DNA from: Haloferax marinisediminis
GTDB lineage: Archaea; Halobacteriota; Halobacteria; Halobacteriales; Haloferacaceae
Direction: 5' to 3'
Assembly (NCBI RefSeq): GCF_009674585.1
Contig: NZ_WKJP01000001.1
Coordinates: forward strand, 1,984,001 to 2,048,000
DNA: 64,000 bases
Shown here: positions 44,011 to 51,804 of the stretch, piece after piece
Position numbering within the stretch: position 1 is the first letter of the stretch
Layout: every line of letters begins with the position of its first letter
Made by a program: the position numbers and the translations under genes
Notes under the pieces: generated by a model
Told to the model about the DNA's origin: nothing
What the model saw: only the letters and a program-made list of their open reading frames with translations
Databases searched by the model: none

Positions 44011-45471
44011 GTGAGTGATGAGACCACTCCGTCTGACACGAACCTCGCACGAGAGACCTCACTGGGTGCGCTTGCAAAGACGGCTACGCTACTCCTTGCG
44101 TTTGGTGGGACGATTATCTTCGGCCGAATCCTTGGACCAACCGGGTACGGTGGCTTCTACCTCATGTTGTCGTTAGCCCAGATTGCCCAACAGGGTTCGA
44201 ATGGGTGGGCAATAGCTGGAACAAAACGATTCTCCGAGGACATCAGCAAAGAACAGCGGCGAGAAGTCGTCGGTGCGGGTCTCTTGGGCGCACTCGTCGT
44301 CGTCTGTATCGGGGCACTCGTGGCGACGGCTTTCTCTAGCAGACTCGATTCGTACATCGGAATCGACGGTGCACTCGGTCCATTTCTTGCACTGCTCGTT
44401 GGAATCTCGTTCTATACGACGCTCGAACACTTGACTGCTGGACGCGGTCTCGTGAGTGTCACCAACTGGGGAGAAACGTTCCAGACACTGTTTGCATTCC
44501 CACTGCAACTCGCCTTGGTCTTACTCGGCTTTGGTGTCGTCGGAATGGGGTACGGCTATGCACTGGGCTACCTCCTGGTTATTCCGCTGTTCCTCTACTA
44601 TATCGACATCCTCCCTGCACTGCCTTCCAGAGCAGTGGTGCGTCGTATCTGGGACTTTGCGAGGTACAGTATTCCGAGTTCGTTCTTGGGACGAATCTAC
44701 ACTCGCATGGACGTACTCTTGATTGGGCTCCTCGTTGGACAGGCCGCTGCCGGGTACTACGAAGCAGCCTACCGAATCTCTATCCCTGCATCGTTCATCG
44801 CTGCGGTGGCCGCACCTGCGGTGATGGCCCGGACGAGTGAAAAATCGAGCAAGGGAGATTCGGTCAGCGAAGACCTCCACAACACACTTTCCTACTCTGC
44901 TATCGTTGCAATTCCAATTTTTTTCGGGGCGTTAGTCCTCTCGCGGAATCTCGTCGTCACTCTGTACGGACCAGCGTACGCAGACGCAGCCCTGTTGCTC
45001 ATCGGCTTGACGTTCTACCGGGTTATCCGCACACAAACGAGAATCCTCCTCGAGTTCATCCAGGGTATCAACCGCCCTGATTTCGTGCTCAAATTAGAAT
45101 CCGTGGCGGTTGTCGTCAACATCGTACTCGGTGTGTTGCTGACACTCGAATTCGGTCCTATCGGCGTCGTCATCGCGACCATATTGGCCGAATCTATCCG
45201 GTACGTTGGCTTTATCGTCGTCGTGAGAAACTGGGTTGTACTTCGAGACCTCTTGCCCACGCAACTCGCTCAACAGTCGCTTGCCGGTGCGGTCATGGCG
45301 CTCGCAGTCGGACTTCTCGTCGATACGTTCCCGATTCACTCGTGGTGGGAACTCACCATCGTCGTCGGGGTTGGAGGGCTACTCTATGGCTGTGTACTCC
45401 TCGCGATTAGTGTCCAACACCGACAACTCGTACGCGAGGTACTCTCGAATTTCGACGTCATCAACGGCTGA
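44011..45471 (+). CDS. Polysaccharide flippase (AglR-like, MOP superfamily)
   Basis: The 486-residue membrane protein has about 12-14 hydrophobic segments and the opening L-G-A-L-A-K-T-A-T-L-L-L then F-G-R-I-L-G-P-T-G-Y-G, typical of Wzx/RfbX oligosaccharide transporters. In H. volcanii, AglR takes part in moving dolichol-phosphate-mannose across the membrane. The start is probably GTG 44011 (M-S-D-E-T), and GTG 44002 would add three residues. It is the last plus-strand gene of this block. Confidence 0.85.
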   Translation: MSDETTPSDTNLARETSLGALAKTATLLLAFGGTIIFGRILGPTGYGGFYLMLSLAQIAQQGSNGWAIAGTKRFSEDISKEQRREVVGAGLLGALVVVCIGALVATAFSSRLDSYIGIDGALGPFLALLVGISFYTTLEHLTAGRGLVSVTNWGETFQTLFAFPLQLALVLLGFGVVGMGYGYALGYLLVIPLFLYYIDILPALPSRAVVRRIWDFARYSIPSSFLGRIYTRMDVLLIGLLVGQAAAGYYEAAYRISIPASFIAAVAAPAVMARTSEKSSKGDSVSEDLHNTLSYSAIVAIPIFFGALVLSRNLVVTLYGPAYADAALLLIGLTFYRVIRTQTRILLEFIQGINRPDFVLKLESVAVVVNIVLGVLLTLEFGPIGVVIATILAESIRYVGFIVVVRNWVVLRDLLPTQLAQQSLAGAVMALAVGLLVDTFPIHSWWELTIVVGVGGLLYGCVLLAISVQHRQLVREVLSNFDVING

Positions 45472-45534
45472 CGAGTAGCCACTCACCTATTCTTGAGATT
45501 GGGCCGGCAGTTGGAACCCCAACAGATGGTCCGT

Positions 45535-46239
45535 CTACGCGAGATAATCCGAGATAGAATCGACGGTAGACAGATCAGTGGTGAAGAATTCGACGTTCCG
45601 TCTGATTTTTTCTTCGTCCCAGTTCCACCACGCGATATCTAACAGTTGTTTGCGGACGTGAGATGGGAAACGCCATCCGACACGACTGGCAGGAACGCCG
45701 GCGACGACGGAGTAGGGTTCGACGTCTTTCGTGACGATTGCACCTGCTCCGATGATTGCGCCGTGTCCGATCGATACTCCTGAGAGAATCGTCACACCGG
45801 TTCCGATCCACACATCGCTTCCAATCTCAACTGGCCCTTTGGACGTGTGCGGGAGTTCTGTACCCAACTCGCGTTTGTAAAACCGCATCTGCATTGCAGG
45901 CCACTTTGTGACGTGGTCGCGACCCTGCACGGTGGTGTCTCTGGCGATTGCACAGTAGTTCCCAATCGAAACGTCGCCGATGACTTCGTCGTCACGAACG
46001 AGATTCGTCCCGGTTCCAATTTTGACGTTCCCTTCTAAATGACTCCGTGGCCCAATTCGAGCGCGTTCTCCGACCGTGATGTCTCCAATCATTCGACAGC
46101 CGCGTTCGATCTGTGCGGAGTCGTCTATCGAAACTGTCGTGTCTACCGGCGAGTGGTTGAGAAGAAACTGAATGCTTGGTGGGTAGCGTGTTCGCGCTAA
46201 TACAGAGAGCCCAATCTTTCGTAGCAGTCTCCCGTTCAT
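45535..46239 (-). CDS. Left-handed beta-helix O-acetyltransferase
   Basis: The 234-residue protein has hexapeptide repeats (I-G-D-I-T-V-G-E-R-A, I-G-P-R-S-H-L-E-G-N-V, I-G-S-D-V-W-I-G-T-G-V-T-I, I-G-H-G-A-I-I-G-A-G-A-I-V). The C-terminal Y-S-V-V-A-G-V-P-A is shared with CatB/LacA-type acetyltransferases. An inserted loop with R-F-Y-K-R-E near residue 120 resembles sugar O-acetyltransferases. It probably acetylates a glycan sugar using acetyl-CoA. Its leaderless promoter is a 17-base palindrome (46258-46274). Confidence 0.88.
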   Translation of the reverse strand: MNGRLLRKIGLSVLARTRYPPSIQFLLNHSPVDTTVSIDDSAQIERGCRMIGDITVGERARIGPRSHLEGNVKIGTGTNLVRDDEVIGDVSIGNYCAIARDTTVQGRDHVTKWPAMQMRFYKRELGTELPHTSKGPVEIGSDVWIGTGVTILSGVSIGHGAIIGAGAIVTKDVEPYSVVAGVPASRVGWRFPSHVRKQLLDIAWWNWDEEKIRRNVEFFTTDLSTVDSISDYLA

Positions 46240-46257
46240 CGATGATGACTTTTCTCT

Positions 46258-46274
46258 CGGGTATATAATACCCG
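46258..46274. promoter_or_regulatory. Palindromic TATA promoter of the acetyltransferase gene
   Basis: CGGGTATATAATACCCG is a perfect inverted repeat (7+3+7) with a TATA box at its centre, 27 bp from the acetyltransferase ATG (46239). Because it is symmetric it could fire both ways or be covered by a dimeric regulator. Confidence 0.5.
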
Positions 46275-46351
46275 TACTCTACCGGGAACTGTCGGGGGAG
46301 TTCTCGAACAAACGGTAAATTATTCTATTCCGCGTCGGCATAGCGCTGATA

Positions 46352-47263
46352 ATGCCCGACCCTGACTCCGTCTGTATCCTCGTCCCCACCTACGACGAGG
46401 CCGCGACAATCGCCGACGTCGTTGCCGACTACCGAGACGAAGGATACTCCAACATTCTCGTCATCGACGGTGGCTCAACAGACGGAACGCGCGAACTCGC
46501 TGAAGAGGCCGGCGCACGCGTCGTCGTTCAGTCCGGGTCTGGGAAAGGGCAAGCAGTCAGAGAAGCCGTCGAAGACCACATCGAAGCAGAGTACATCTTG
46601 ATGCTCGACGGTGACGGCACCTACGAGGCGACGGACGCAGAGAAGATGCTTGCACCGCTCGACGACGGCTACGAGCACGTCATCGGTGACCGATTCGCCG
46701 ACATGCGTGAAGGGGCGATGACGAAGCTCAACCAGATTGGAAATAAAATCATCAACCGGGCGTTCGCGTACATCCACGGAGAAGACCTCAAAGACATCCT
46801 CAGTGGCTACCGGGCGTTCACGCGCGAGTCGTTCCTCGAGATGACGCTTACCTCGGATGGCTTCGGCATCGAGACGGAGATGGCCGTCGAGTGTTCGAAG
46901 CGGAACATCGCCACGACCGTCGTCCCAACGACCTACTATCCACGGCCGGATGGGTCTGACACGAATCTCAACCCCGTCCGCGACGGAGGTATCATCTTCC
47001 TCGAACTGTACCGCAGGGCGAAGACGAACAACCCGTTGTTCTACTTCGGGAGCGTCGGCCTCGCGTCGACTGCGACGGGCCTGGGTCTCGCGCTCTACGT
47101 CGCCTACGAGTGGGTCGTCCGCTCGATTTCACACGAGGTCATCGCCGTCGTCTCTGCGGCAGGAATCCTCTTCGGTGTCCAACTGCTGATGTTCGGTGTC
47201 CTCTCTGACCTCATCCTCTCGCTCCACCGAGACCAGATGAAACTCCTCGAAGAACTGGAGTAG
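46352..47263 (+). CDS. aglJ: Dolichol-phosphate glucosyltransferase AglJ
   Basis: AglJ adds the first sugar (glucose in H. volcanii) to dolichol phosphate at the cytoplasmic side. The 303-residue protein has a DPM1-type GT2 domain with V-P-T-Y-D-E-A near residue 11, D-G-G-S-T-D-G-T near 38, D-G-D-G-T-Y near 87 and R-F-A-D-M near 112. Two C-terminal membrane segments follow (about 230-290). A TATA-like AAATTATTC (about 46317-46325) lies near 30 bp upstream. It closes the agl island opposite to aglM. Confidence 0.93.
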   Translation: MPDPDSVCILVPTYDEAATIADVVADYRDEGYSNILVIDGGSTDGTRELAEEAGARVVVQSGSGKGQAVREAVEDHIEAEYILMLDGDGTYEATDAEKMLAPLDDGYEHVIGDRFADMREGAMTKLNQIGNKIINRAFAYIHGEDLKDILSGYRAFTRESFLEMTLTSDGFGIETEMAVECSKRNIATTVVPTTYYPRPDGSDTNLNPVRDGGIIFLELYRRAKTNNPLFYFGSVGLASTATGLGLALYVAYEWVVRSISHEVIAVVSAAGILFGVQLLMFGVLSDLILSLHRDQMKLLEELE

Positions 47264-47299
47264 TTCGTTCCGACGGCGGTCGGTGAATCTCGCCGGTCT

Positions 47300-47626
47300 T
47301 CAGAACGGAACGAGCGACCGAAGCCGTCCAAGGAGACTTTTCGACGCATTGGCCCGGAACTCTTCGAGGACAGGGTGCAGCGCTTCCAGAAGGTCTCGGC
47401 GCGATTCGAACTGGTCTCTCGAAGTTGCTTCCAGCGCCTCGTCTATCGTGACCGTGTTCCCCGCGGCATCGATGGGGACGTCGACGTGGTCGAGCGCCTG
47501 CGCAATCGTCCGTGCATCGGCCGGGTAGTCGATGTCGGCGGCGTCGACATCGTCGGACAGTGCTGCGATGCCGAACTCGATTGCGTTCGGCTCCGACGTC
47601 TCGTTCTGCGGCGGTCTCGCTGCCAT
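47300..47626 (-). CDS. DUF5789 family protein
   Basis: The 108-residue acidic protein has the haloarchaeal DUF5789 pattern, with D-I-D-Y-P-A-D-A-R-T-I-A-Q-A-L in the middle and a helical end (E-A-L-H-P-V-L-E-E-F). It is soluble and of unknown function. It is convergent with aglJ. Confidence 0.75.
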   Translation of the reverse strand: MAARPPQNETSEPNAIEFGIAALSDDVDAADIDYPADARTIAQALDHVDVPIDAAGNTVTIDEALEATSRDQFESRRDLLEALHPVLEEFRANASKSLLGRLRSLVPF

Positions 47627-47758
47627 CGAGTACCAGTAGGGCGGTCGGAAGTGAAAAACCCCCGTCTATTCGAGGCGCTCTGTCGACCCCCTCGCTGGGC
47701 GGGTTCCCATCGTGGGCGCACCGTTGGGATTAACCCTGACGAGCGCCAGATGCCAGCC

Positions 47759-47971
47759 ATGACGGAGTACACGACGGTCTCTATTCCAAAGGAGTTGGCC
47801 GGTCGCGTCGAAGAGACACTCGAAGGCACGACGTTTTCCAGTACGAGCGACCTCGTTCGGTTCCTCCTGCGAAGTATCGTCATCCAGCACGAACGGTCGG
47901 GCGGCGAACTTTCGGAATCCGAGTTCCAGGAGATTGCCGAGCAGTTGACTGACCTCGGATATCTTCGGTAG
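47759..47971 (+). CDS. CopG-type ribbon-helix-helix regulator
   Basis: The 70-residue protein starts with the RHH strand Y-T-T-V-S-I-P-K-E-L, then F-S-S-T-S-D-L-V-R-F-L-L-R-S as the DNA-binding helix region. It should act as a dimer on DNA. The ATG at 47759 gives the short family form, and an ATG nine bases upstream is possible. There is no toxin gene next to it, so an antitoxin role is not supported. Confidence 0.85.
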   Translation: MTEYTTVSIPKELAGRVEETLEGTTFSSTSDLVRFLLRSIVIQHERSGGELSESEFQEIAEQLTDLGYLR

Positions 47972-48065
47972 TCGAGAGCGTCACGATTTCTTCAGGAGCG
48001 TCCGACTGAGCGGCTGCAAAAGCGAACGAGACGTCCCCTGAAGTCGGTGGGTCCGAGTGTTCGAC

Positions 48066-48584
48066 CTATGCGAGTTCTTCTTCGGGCGGTTCGGCGTCGA
48101 GGACGACGAGGTCGAGTTTTCGTCCCGCACGGTCGAACGCGGCGAGCGTGTCTTCTTCCCACGGGGGGACTGCGAGGAGGACCACCGCAGCCAAATCGTC
48201 GCGTTTGGTGAGTTCGAACGGTCCCTGTGGGTGGGTGATGAACCGTGCGCGCCCACGGCCTGCGGGGGTTCCGAGGTCGACACCGAAGATTGCGCTCACA
48301 GACCTTCCTGCTTGCGCCATGTAGAAGTGAGTGAGAACTGGCGTCGTCGAGCCGAGGCCGAGGTCGGTGTCGAAGTCACCTGCAGGTGTCGGGGCGAGAA
48401 CGAGGTTCATCGCCTGTGGTTCGGCGTCTTCGGCCATGTCGAGGAGAACGTCGACCAGTCCGCGGGTCACGTGGATTTGTCGCCGTTCGCCCGGAGTGTT
48501 CGGTTTTGCTGTCGCCGAGTGGCCGGATTCGTCTTCGCCAGTGGTTGGTCCACCGTCTTCGACCGAACGCGTCTCGTCTGTCAT
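48066..48584 (-). CDS. Conserved haloarchaeal protein of unknown function
   Basis: The 172-residue protein has a low-complexity polar N-terminus of about 30 residues and then a conserved-looking domain, R-Q-I-H-V-T-R-G-L-V-D-V-L-L-D-M-A then a C-terminal V-V-L-D-A-E. It does not carry a JAMM zinc motif despite a superficial resemblance to JAB-like folds. Its ATG overlaps the stop of the upstream gene by one base, so the two are co-translated. Confidence 0.75.
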   Translation of the reverse strand: MTDETRSVEDGGPTTGEDESGHSATAKPNTPGERRQIHVTRGLVDVLLDMAEDAEPQAMNLVLAPTPAGDFDTDLGLGSTTPVLTHFYMAQAGRSVSAIFGVDLGTPAGRGRARFITHPQGPFELTKRDDLAAVVLLAVPPWEEDTLAAFDRAGRKLDLVVLDAEPPEEELA

Positions 48585-49270
48585 CAGTCAGAGACCATCG
48601 TCTTGAACGCCTGGAGGTACGCACTGGGGAGGTTCTTCCGAGCGTTCGAGAGCGCGGTCCGGAGTTCGTCACCGGCGTTCTCTGCGACCCCTTCGCCGTG
48701 GCCGACGAGCAGACGGTCGGGGTCGAACGACGAGAGCACTCGGCGCGGCGGGAAGGGACGGAGCATTGGGTGGACACCGAGTGGCTCACCGGCAGCACAG
48801 TAGTAACCGACTGATCCGACCGCTTCGGGAACGACGAGTGTCGCCAGTTCCTCGTGGTAGAACCCGACTTCTTGCCACGGAGGGACCGTCCGGTCGACGA
48901 CGCGGAAGGTTTGGAATCCAGAGTCGGCGAGTTCGCTCCCGAATCGCTCGACGGGCGCGTCGAGGTCGTCGGCGACGCCCGTCATCCACGACGCGACGTA
49001 GACCGGTACCTCGTGGCGGGTGGCGAGTGCGGCAGCATCACGCTTGTGTCGGTCGAGGCCGACGACCACGCCAGCGACGTCACCGAGGTCTTCGAGTAAC
49101 TCGTCGACACCGGGGGCGTCGACTGGGTCGAAGACCCACACGTCACCGTCGATTTCGACGGCGTGGCTGGCACGCTGCATCGCCTCGTCGGGATACGCGA
49201 GCCATCCGACACCGTGGTCCCACCGGTCGATTTCACGGAGCTGAGAGCGGCCGCTACCTTTCATTGGCAT
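48584..49270 (-). CDS. Conserved protein, MBL-like without metal ligands
   Basis: The 228-residue protein resembles a metallo-beta-lactamase fold in strand order, with I-D-G-D-V-W-V-F-D-P-V-D near residue 32 and V-G-H-G-E-G-V near 197. The metal motif H-x-H-x-D-H is absent, so it is probably not a standard hydrolase. The ATG at 49270 is favoured, since a CTTATG element about 25 bp upstream suggests leaderless expression. Longer starts at 49296 or beyond are possible. It is paired with the downstream unknown gene by a one-base overlap. Confidence 0.7.
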   Translation of the reverse strand: MPMKGSGRSQLREIDRWDHGVGWLAYPDEAMQRASHAVEIDGDVWVFDPVDAPGVDELLEDLGDVAGVVVGLDRHKRDAAALATRHEVPVYVASWMTGVADDLDAPVERFGSELADSGFQTFRVVDRTVPPWQEVGFYHEELATLVVPEAVGSVGYYCAAGEPLGVHPMLRPFPPRRVLSSFDPDRLLVGHGEGVAENAGDELRTALSNARKNLPSAYLQAFKTMVSD

Positions 49271-49487
49271 GATAGTACCGTAGGACGGGACGTGCATAAG
49301 CCCTCCTCCACCGGTCGTTGCACCCGGTTCTGGTCGACGGAGGCGGCTCGTTGACTTTTGAAGCTTAGTGTTGCACACGTGCGAACGAGCGCGAAGAAAG
49401 CCAGCGTCGCATCGAAAACTGGTCACACTGAAACGAAATCCGAGTGGAGACGAATACGGCGACGACAGAGAACCGTCGAGCCAGCAG

Positions 49488-49775
49488 TTAGAGGTCGTCC
49501 GTGTTGATATCGACACCCGGCGGTGTGACGACGAGGAACTTCCGGAAGTGCATCAACTGACCACCCATGTCCTTGACGTCACGTGCGAACCCGGACGCGA
49601 GTTTGTTGAGATCGCCTTCGATGGCGAGCATGAGAACGTTCCCGCGAGCGACGGACTGAACCCACTTTTCAGGTGGGGCCGACCCGTCGAGGACGCCGAG
49701 GACGACGTCTCCTTCTGCGTCGTCTTCGTCGAGGTGTTCTTCGGCTGTCTGCAAGTTGAGGTTGAAGTCGCCCAT
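49488..49775 (-). CDS. DUF5779 family protein
   Basis: The 95-residue soluble protein matches the haloarchaeal DUF5779 type. It starts M-G-D-F-N-L-N-L-Q-T and has V-L-G-V-L-D-G-S-A-P-P-E-K-W-V then V-T-P-P-G-V-D-I-N. The function is unknown. It is complete and monocistronic. Confidence 0.75.
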   Translation of the reverse strand: MGDFNLNLQTAEEHLDEDDAEGDVVLGVLDGSAPPEKWVQSVARGNVLMLAIEGDLNKLASGFARDVKDMGGQLMHFRKFLVVTPPGVDINTDDL

Positions 49776-50196
49776 ACCCGGTCGGTTGTCGAGCGACGAG
49801 AAAAGGGTTCGGTCACCCGAGGTGGGACACGGGGTCTCTCGTTCGTCGTGACGCTACCGGGGGCGACACAAAACGTGGTCCACACAGTACCTGTCGACAC
49901 TTCCAGCACCACTATCTGTGAGTCGTGCTGCCTCCTGTCGCACTCCACATTTGTCCAATCGAGGGTGCGCGAAAAGGGGTCGAACTATGATTTCTAAATT
50001 AATTTGAGTTAGATTATCTTATGAGTCTCCTGAATGCTGTTGGGGCGTATCAGGACATAATATGACATGGAATTATATTAGGTCGATTAGGTACTGCGAT
50101 TAGGTGCGAGTGTGTATCTCTCGCAGTCACTGGTGAACGACCATGATACTGTCTGGGAGAAACATTTATATATCAGTTCACACACCGAAATGACAC
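49776..50196. other. AT-rich intergenic region with the leuA promoter
   Basis: No gene is seen. From about 49985 to 50175 the DNA is strikingly AT-rich for this genome. It ends with a strong TATA box, CATTTATATATC (50163-50174), which predicts a transcription start near 50190-50197, next to two out-of-frame ATGs (50190 and 50197). Confidence 0.6.
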
Positions 50197-51436
50197 ATGT
50201 CTCACAACGACACGGAGGATTCGTCGGGTTCCCCGGCGGGTCGAGTTCTTCCAGGGCACATTAGCCCAACAATCTGAAATCGAAGACGTACGAATCTTCG
50301 ACACGACACTCCGCGACGGCGAACAGTCACCGCGAACCTCGTTCAGTTACGAGGAGAAGCGCGACATTGCCGCCACCCTCGACGACATGGGCACCCACGT
50401 CATCGAGGCAGGGTTCCCGGTGAACTCTGATGCGGAGTTCGAGGCAGTTGCTGATATCGCTGCTTCAGCGGACTATTCGACGACCTGCGGATTGGCCCGC
50501 GTCGTCGACAAGGATATCGAAGCCGCGCTGGATTCCGGCGTGGACATGGTTCACACGTTCGTGAGCACCAGCGATGTCCAGTTGGCCGACTCGATGCACG
50601 CCTCGCGCGAAGAGGCTGTCGAGCGCGCTGTCCGCAGTGTCGAACGCGTCCGCGACGCGGGCGTTGAAGTAATGTTCTCGCCGATGGACGCCACCCGGAC
50701 GGACGAGGAGTTCTTGATAGAAGTCGTCGAAGCGGTCTCCGAGGCCGGCGTCGACTGGATCAACCTCCCCGACACGTGTGGTGTGGCGACGCCGACTCGC
50801 TTCGCCCGGATGGTCCGACTGGTCCGCGAACACACCGACGCCCGAATCGACGTGCACGCGCACGACGACTTCGGTCTGGCGTCGGCGAACGCGATGGCCG
50901 GTTTCGAAGCGGGTGCCGCACAGGCGCAGGTGTCTGTCAACGGCATCGGCGAACGTGCTGGAAACGCCGCCTACGAGGAGGTCGTCATGGCCGCCGAATC
51001 CATCTACGGCGTCGACACCGGCATCGACACCACTCGAATCACCGAGTTAGCTCGCATCGTCGAGAAGGCGTCCGACATCCCGATTCCGGCGAACAAGCCG
51101 GTCGTCGGCCGGAACGCCTTCTCTCACGAGAGCGGCATCCACGCCGCTGGCGTCATCGAGAACGCCGACACGTTCGAACCGGGCGTCATGACCCCAGAGA
51201 TGGTCGGCGCAACACGCGAGTTCGTACTCGGCAAGCACACGGGGACGCACTCGGTTCGCAAGCGCCTCGCAGATATCGGGTTCGAACCGACGGACGCCGA
51301 GGTCCGAGAGGTAACCCGCCGCGTCAAAGACTACGGCGCCTCGAAAGAGCGCGTCAACGACACGACGCTCGAAGCGTTTGCCCGCGACGTCGGTGTAACC
51401 CACGAAGACGAGAAAGAGGAGGAGGTCCGCGCCTGA
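50197..51436 (+). CDS. leuA: 2-isopropylmalate synthase, reading frame broken near the start
   Basis: LeuA condenses 2-oxoisovalerate with acetyl-CoA, the first committed step to leucine. The frame from 50242 reads E-F-F-Q-G-T-L then F-D-T-T-L-R-D-G-E-Q-S-P-R (catalytic). It continues through H-A-H-D-D-F-G-L and G-E-R-A-G-N-A and ends at 51436 without the C-terminal LeuA dimer/regulatory domain, so it may be feedback-insensitive. No ATG, GTG or TTG lies in this frame between the promoter and the conserved part. The ATG at 50197 is in another frame that stops at 50275. Loss of one C in the CCCC at 50231-50234 would join it to leuA. The ATG at 50387 would drop catalytic residues. Confidence 0.8.
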
Positions 51437-51490
51437 TGGCGCTGGGCTGTGGCCCTACTGGGCGACCGCCCTGCACTCGTCCCCGGTCTG

Positions 51491-51507
51491 CGTGCAATCG
51501 TTGCACG
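51491..51507. promoter_or_regulatory. Palindrome upstream of the ilvB leader promoter
   Basis: CGTGCAA and TTGCACG form a perfect 7+3+7 inverted repeat ending 9 bp before the leader TATA element (51517-51526). Its place just upstream of the core promoter fits an activator or Lrp-like dimer site. Confidence 0.5.
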
Positions 51508-51516
51508 TCGCGTAAC

Positions 51517-51526
51517 AGTTATTACC
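51517..51526 (+). promoter_or_regulatory. Promoter of the ilvB leader transcript
   Basis: AGTTATTACC is centred 30 bp before the leader ATG (51551), the same spacing and core as the ileS leader promoter (GTTATT). Confidence 0.55.
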
Positions 51527-51550
51527 ACCCGGGAGAACCAGTGCCATACG

Positions 51551-51652
51551 ATGAATCAGCACGACGCACGATTGGCATCCGCTCCGCCGCAGTCCGCGGC
51601 GAGCGCTGCCGACGTCGCTGCTGTTCGGTCGCTCATTATTGTAGGGGCATAG
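51551..51652 (+). CDS. Leader peptide of the ilv operon (33 aa, ends S-L-I-I-V-G-A)
   Basis: The short frame starts at a leaderless-type promoter and ends in TAG (51650-51652). Its last residues are S-L-I-I-V-G-A, encoded CTC ATT ATT GTA before GGG GCA. All three branched-chain amino acids made by the pathway appear in a row, using rare ATT and GTA codons. A GC stem overlaps the stop. This mirrors bacterial ilv leader peptides in logic. The similar frame before ileS (ending S-S-I-I-A-G-R) supports common function. Neither peptide has been detected; this is a reading of the DNA. Confidence 0.65.
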   Translation: MNQHDARLASAPPQSAASAADVAAVRSLIIVGA

Positions 51653-51656
51653 CCCC
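51644..51656 (+). promoter_or_regulatory. Stem-loop overlapping the ilv leader stop codon
   Basis: GGGGC (51644-51648) pairs with GCCCC (51652-51656) around ATA, with the TAG stop spanning the loop and 3' arm. A ribosome paused at the ATT codons (51635-51640) would sit over the 5' arm. There is no T-run after it, so it may act on translation, on RNA stability or as a weak terminator. Confidence 0.5.
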
Positions 51657-51720
51657 CTCACACTCCATCTCTCAGTCCTCGGGTTCGAACCGTTTTCAGA
51701 CACTTCAGCAGTCCCCAACC

Positions 51721-51804
51721 ATGGAGCACCAGTACCACACAATCGACCGACAGCGTACGCATCGATATCGACCACAAACACACTCGCACGGAGGCCACAC
51801 ATGA
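51721..51804 (+). CDS. Second leader frame of the ilv operon (His-rich, 27 aa)
   Basis: The frame begins M-E-H-Q-Y-H-T, contains H-R-Y-R-P-Q-T, and ends in a TGA that overlaps the ilvB ATG as ATGA. Its 3' part carries a GGAGG sequence (51790-51794) six bases before the ilvB ATG, a good ribosome binding site. The shared Y-R-P-Q-T with the second ileS leader frame, with only synonymous changes, suggests it is translated. It probably delivers ribosomes to ilvB. Confidence 0.55.
   Translation: MEHQYHTIDRQRTHRYRPQTHSHGGHT

Noticed and set aside
51681-51696. GGTTCGAACC resembling a tRNA T-arm in the ilv leader
   Set aside because: No acceptor, D or anticodon arms can be folded around it, so it is not a tRNA gene. 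It is only a 10-base palindrome and could be part of leader folding.
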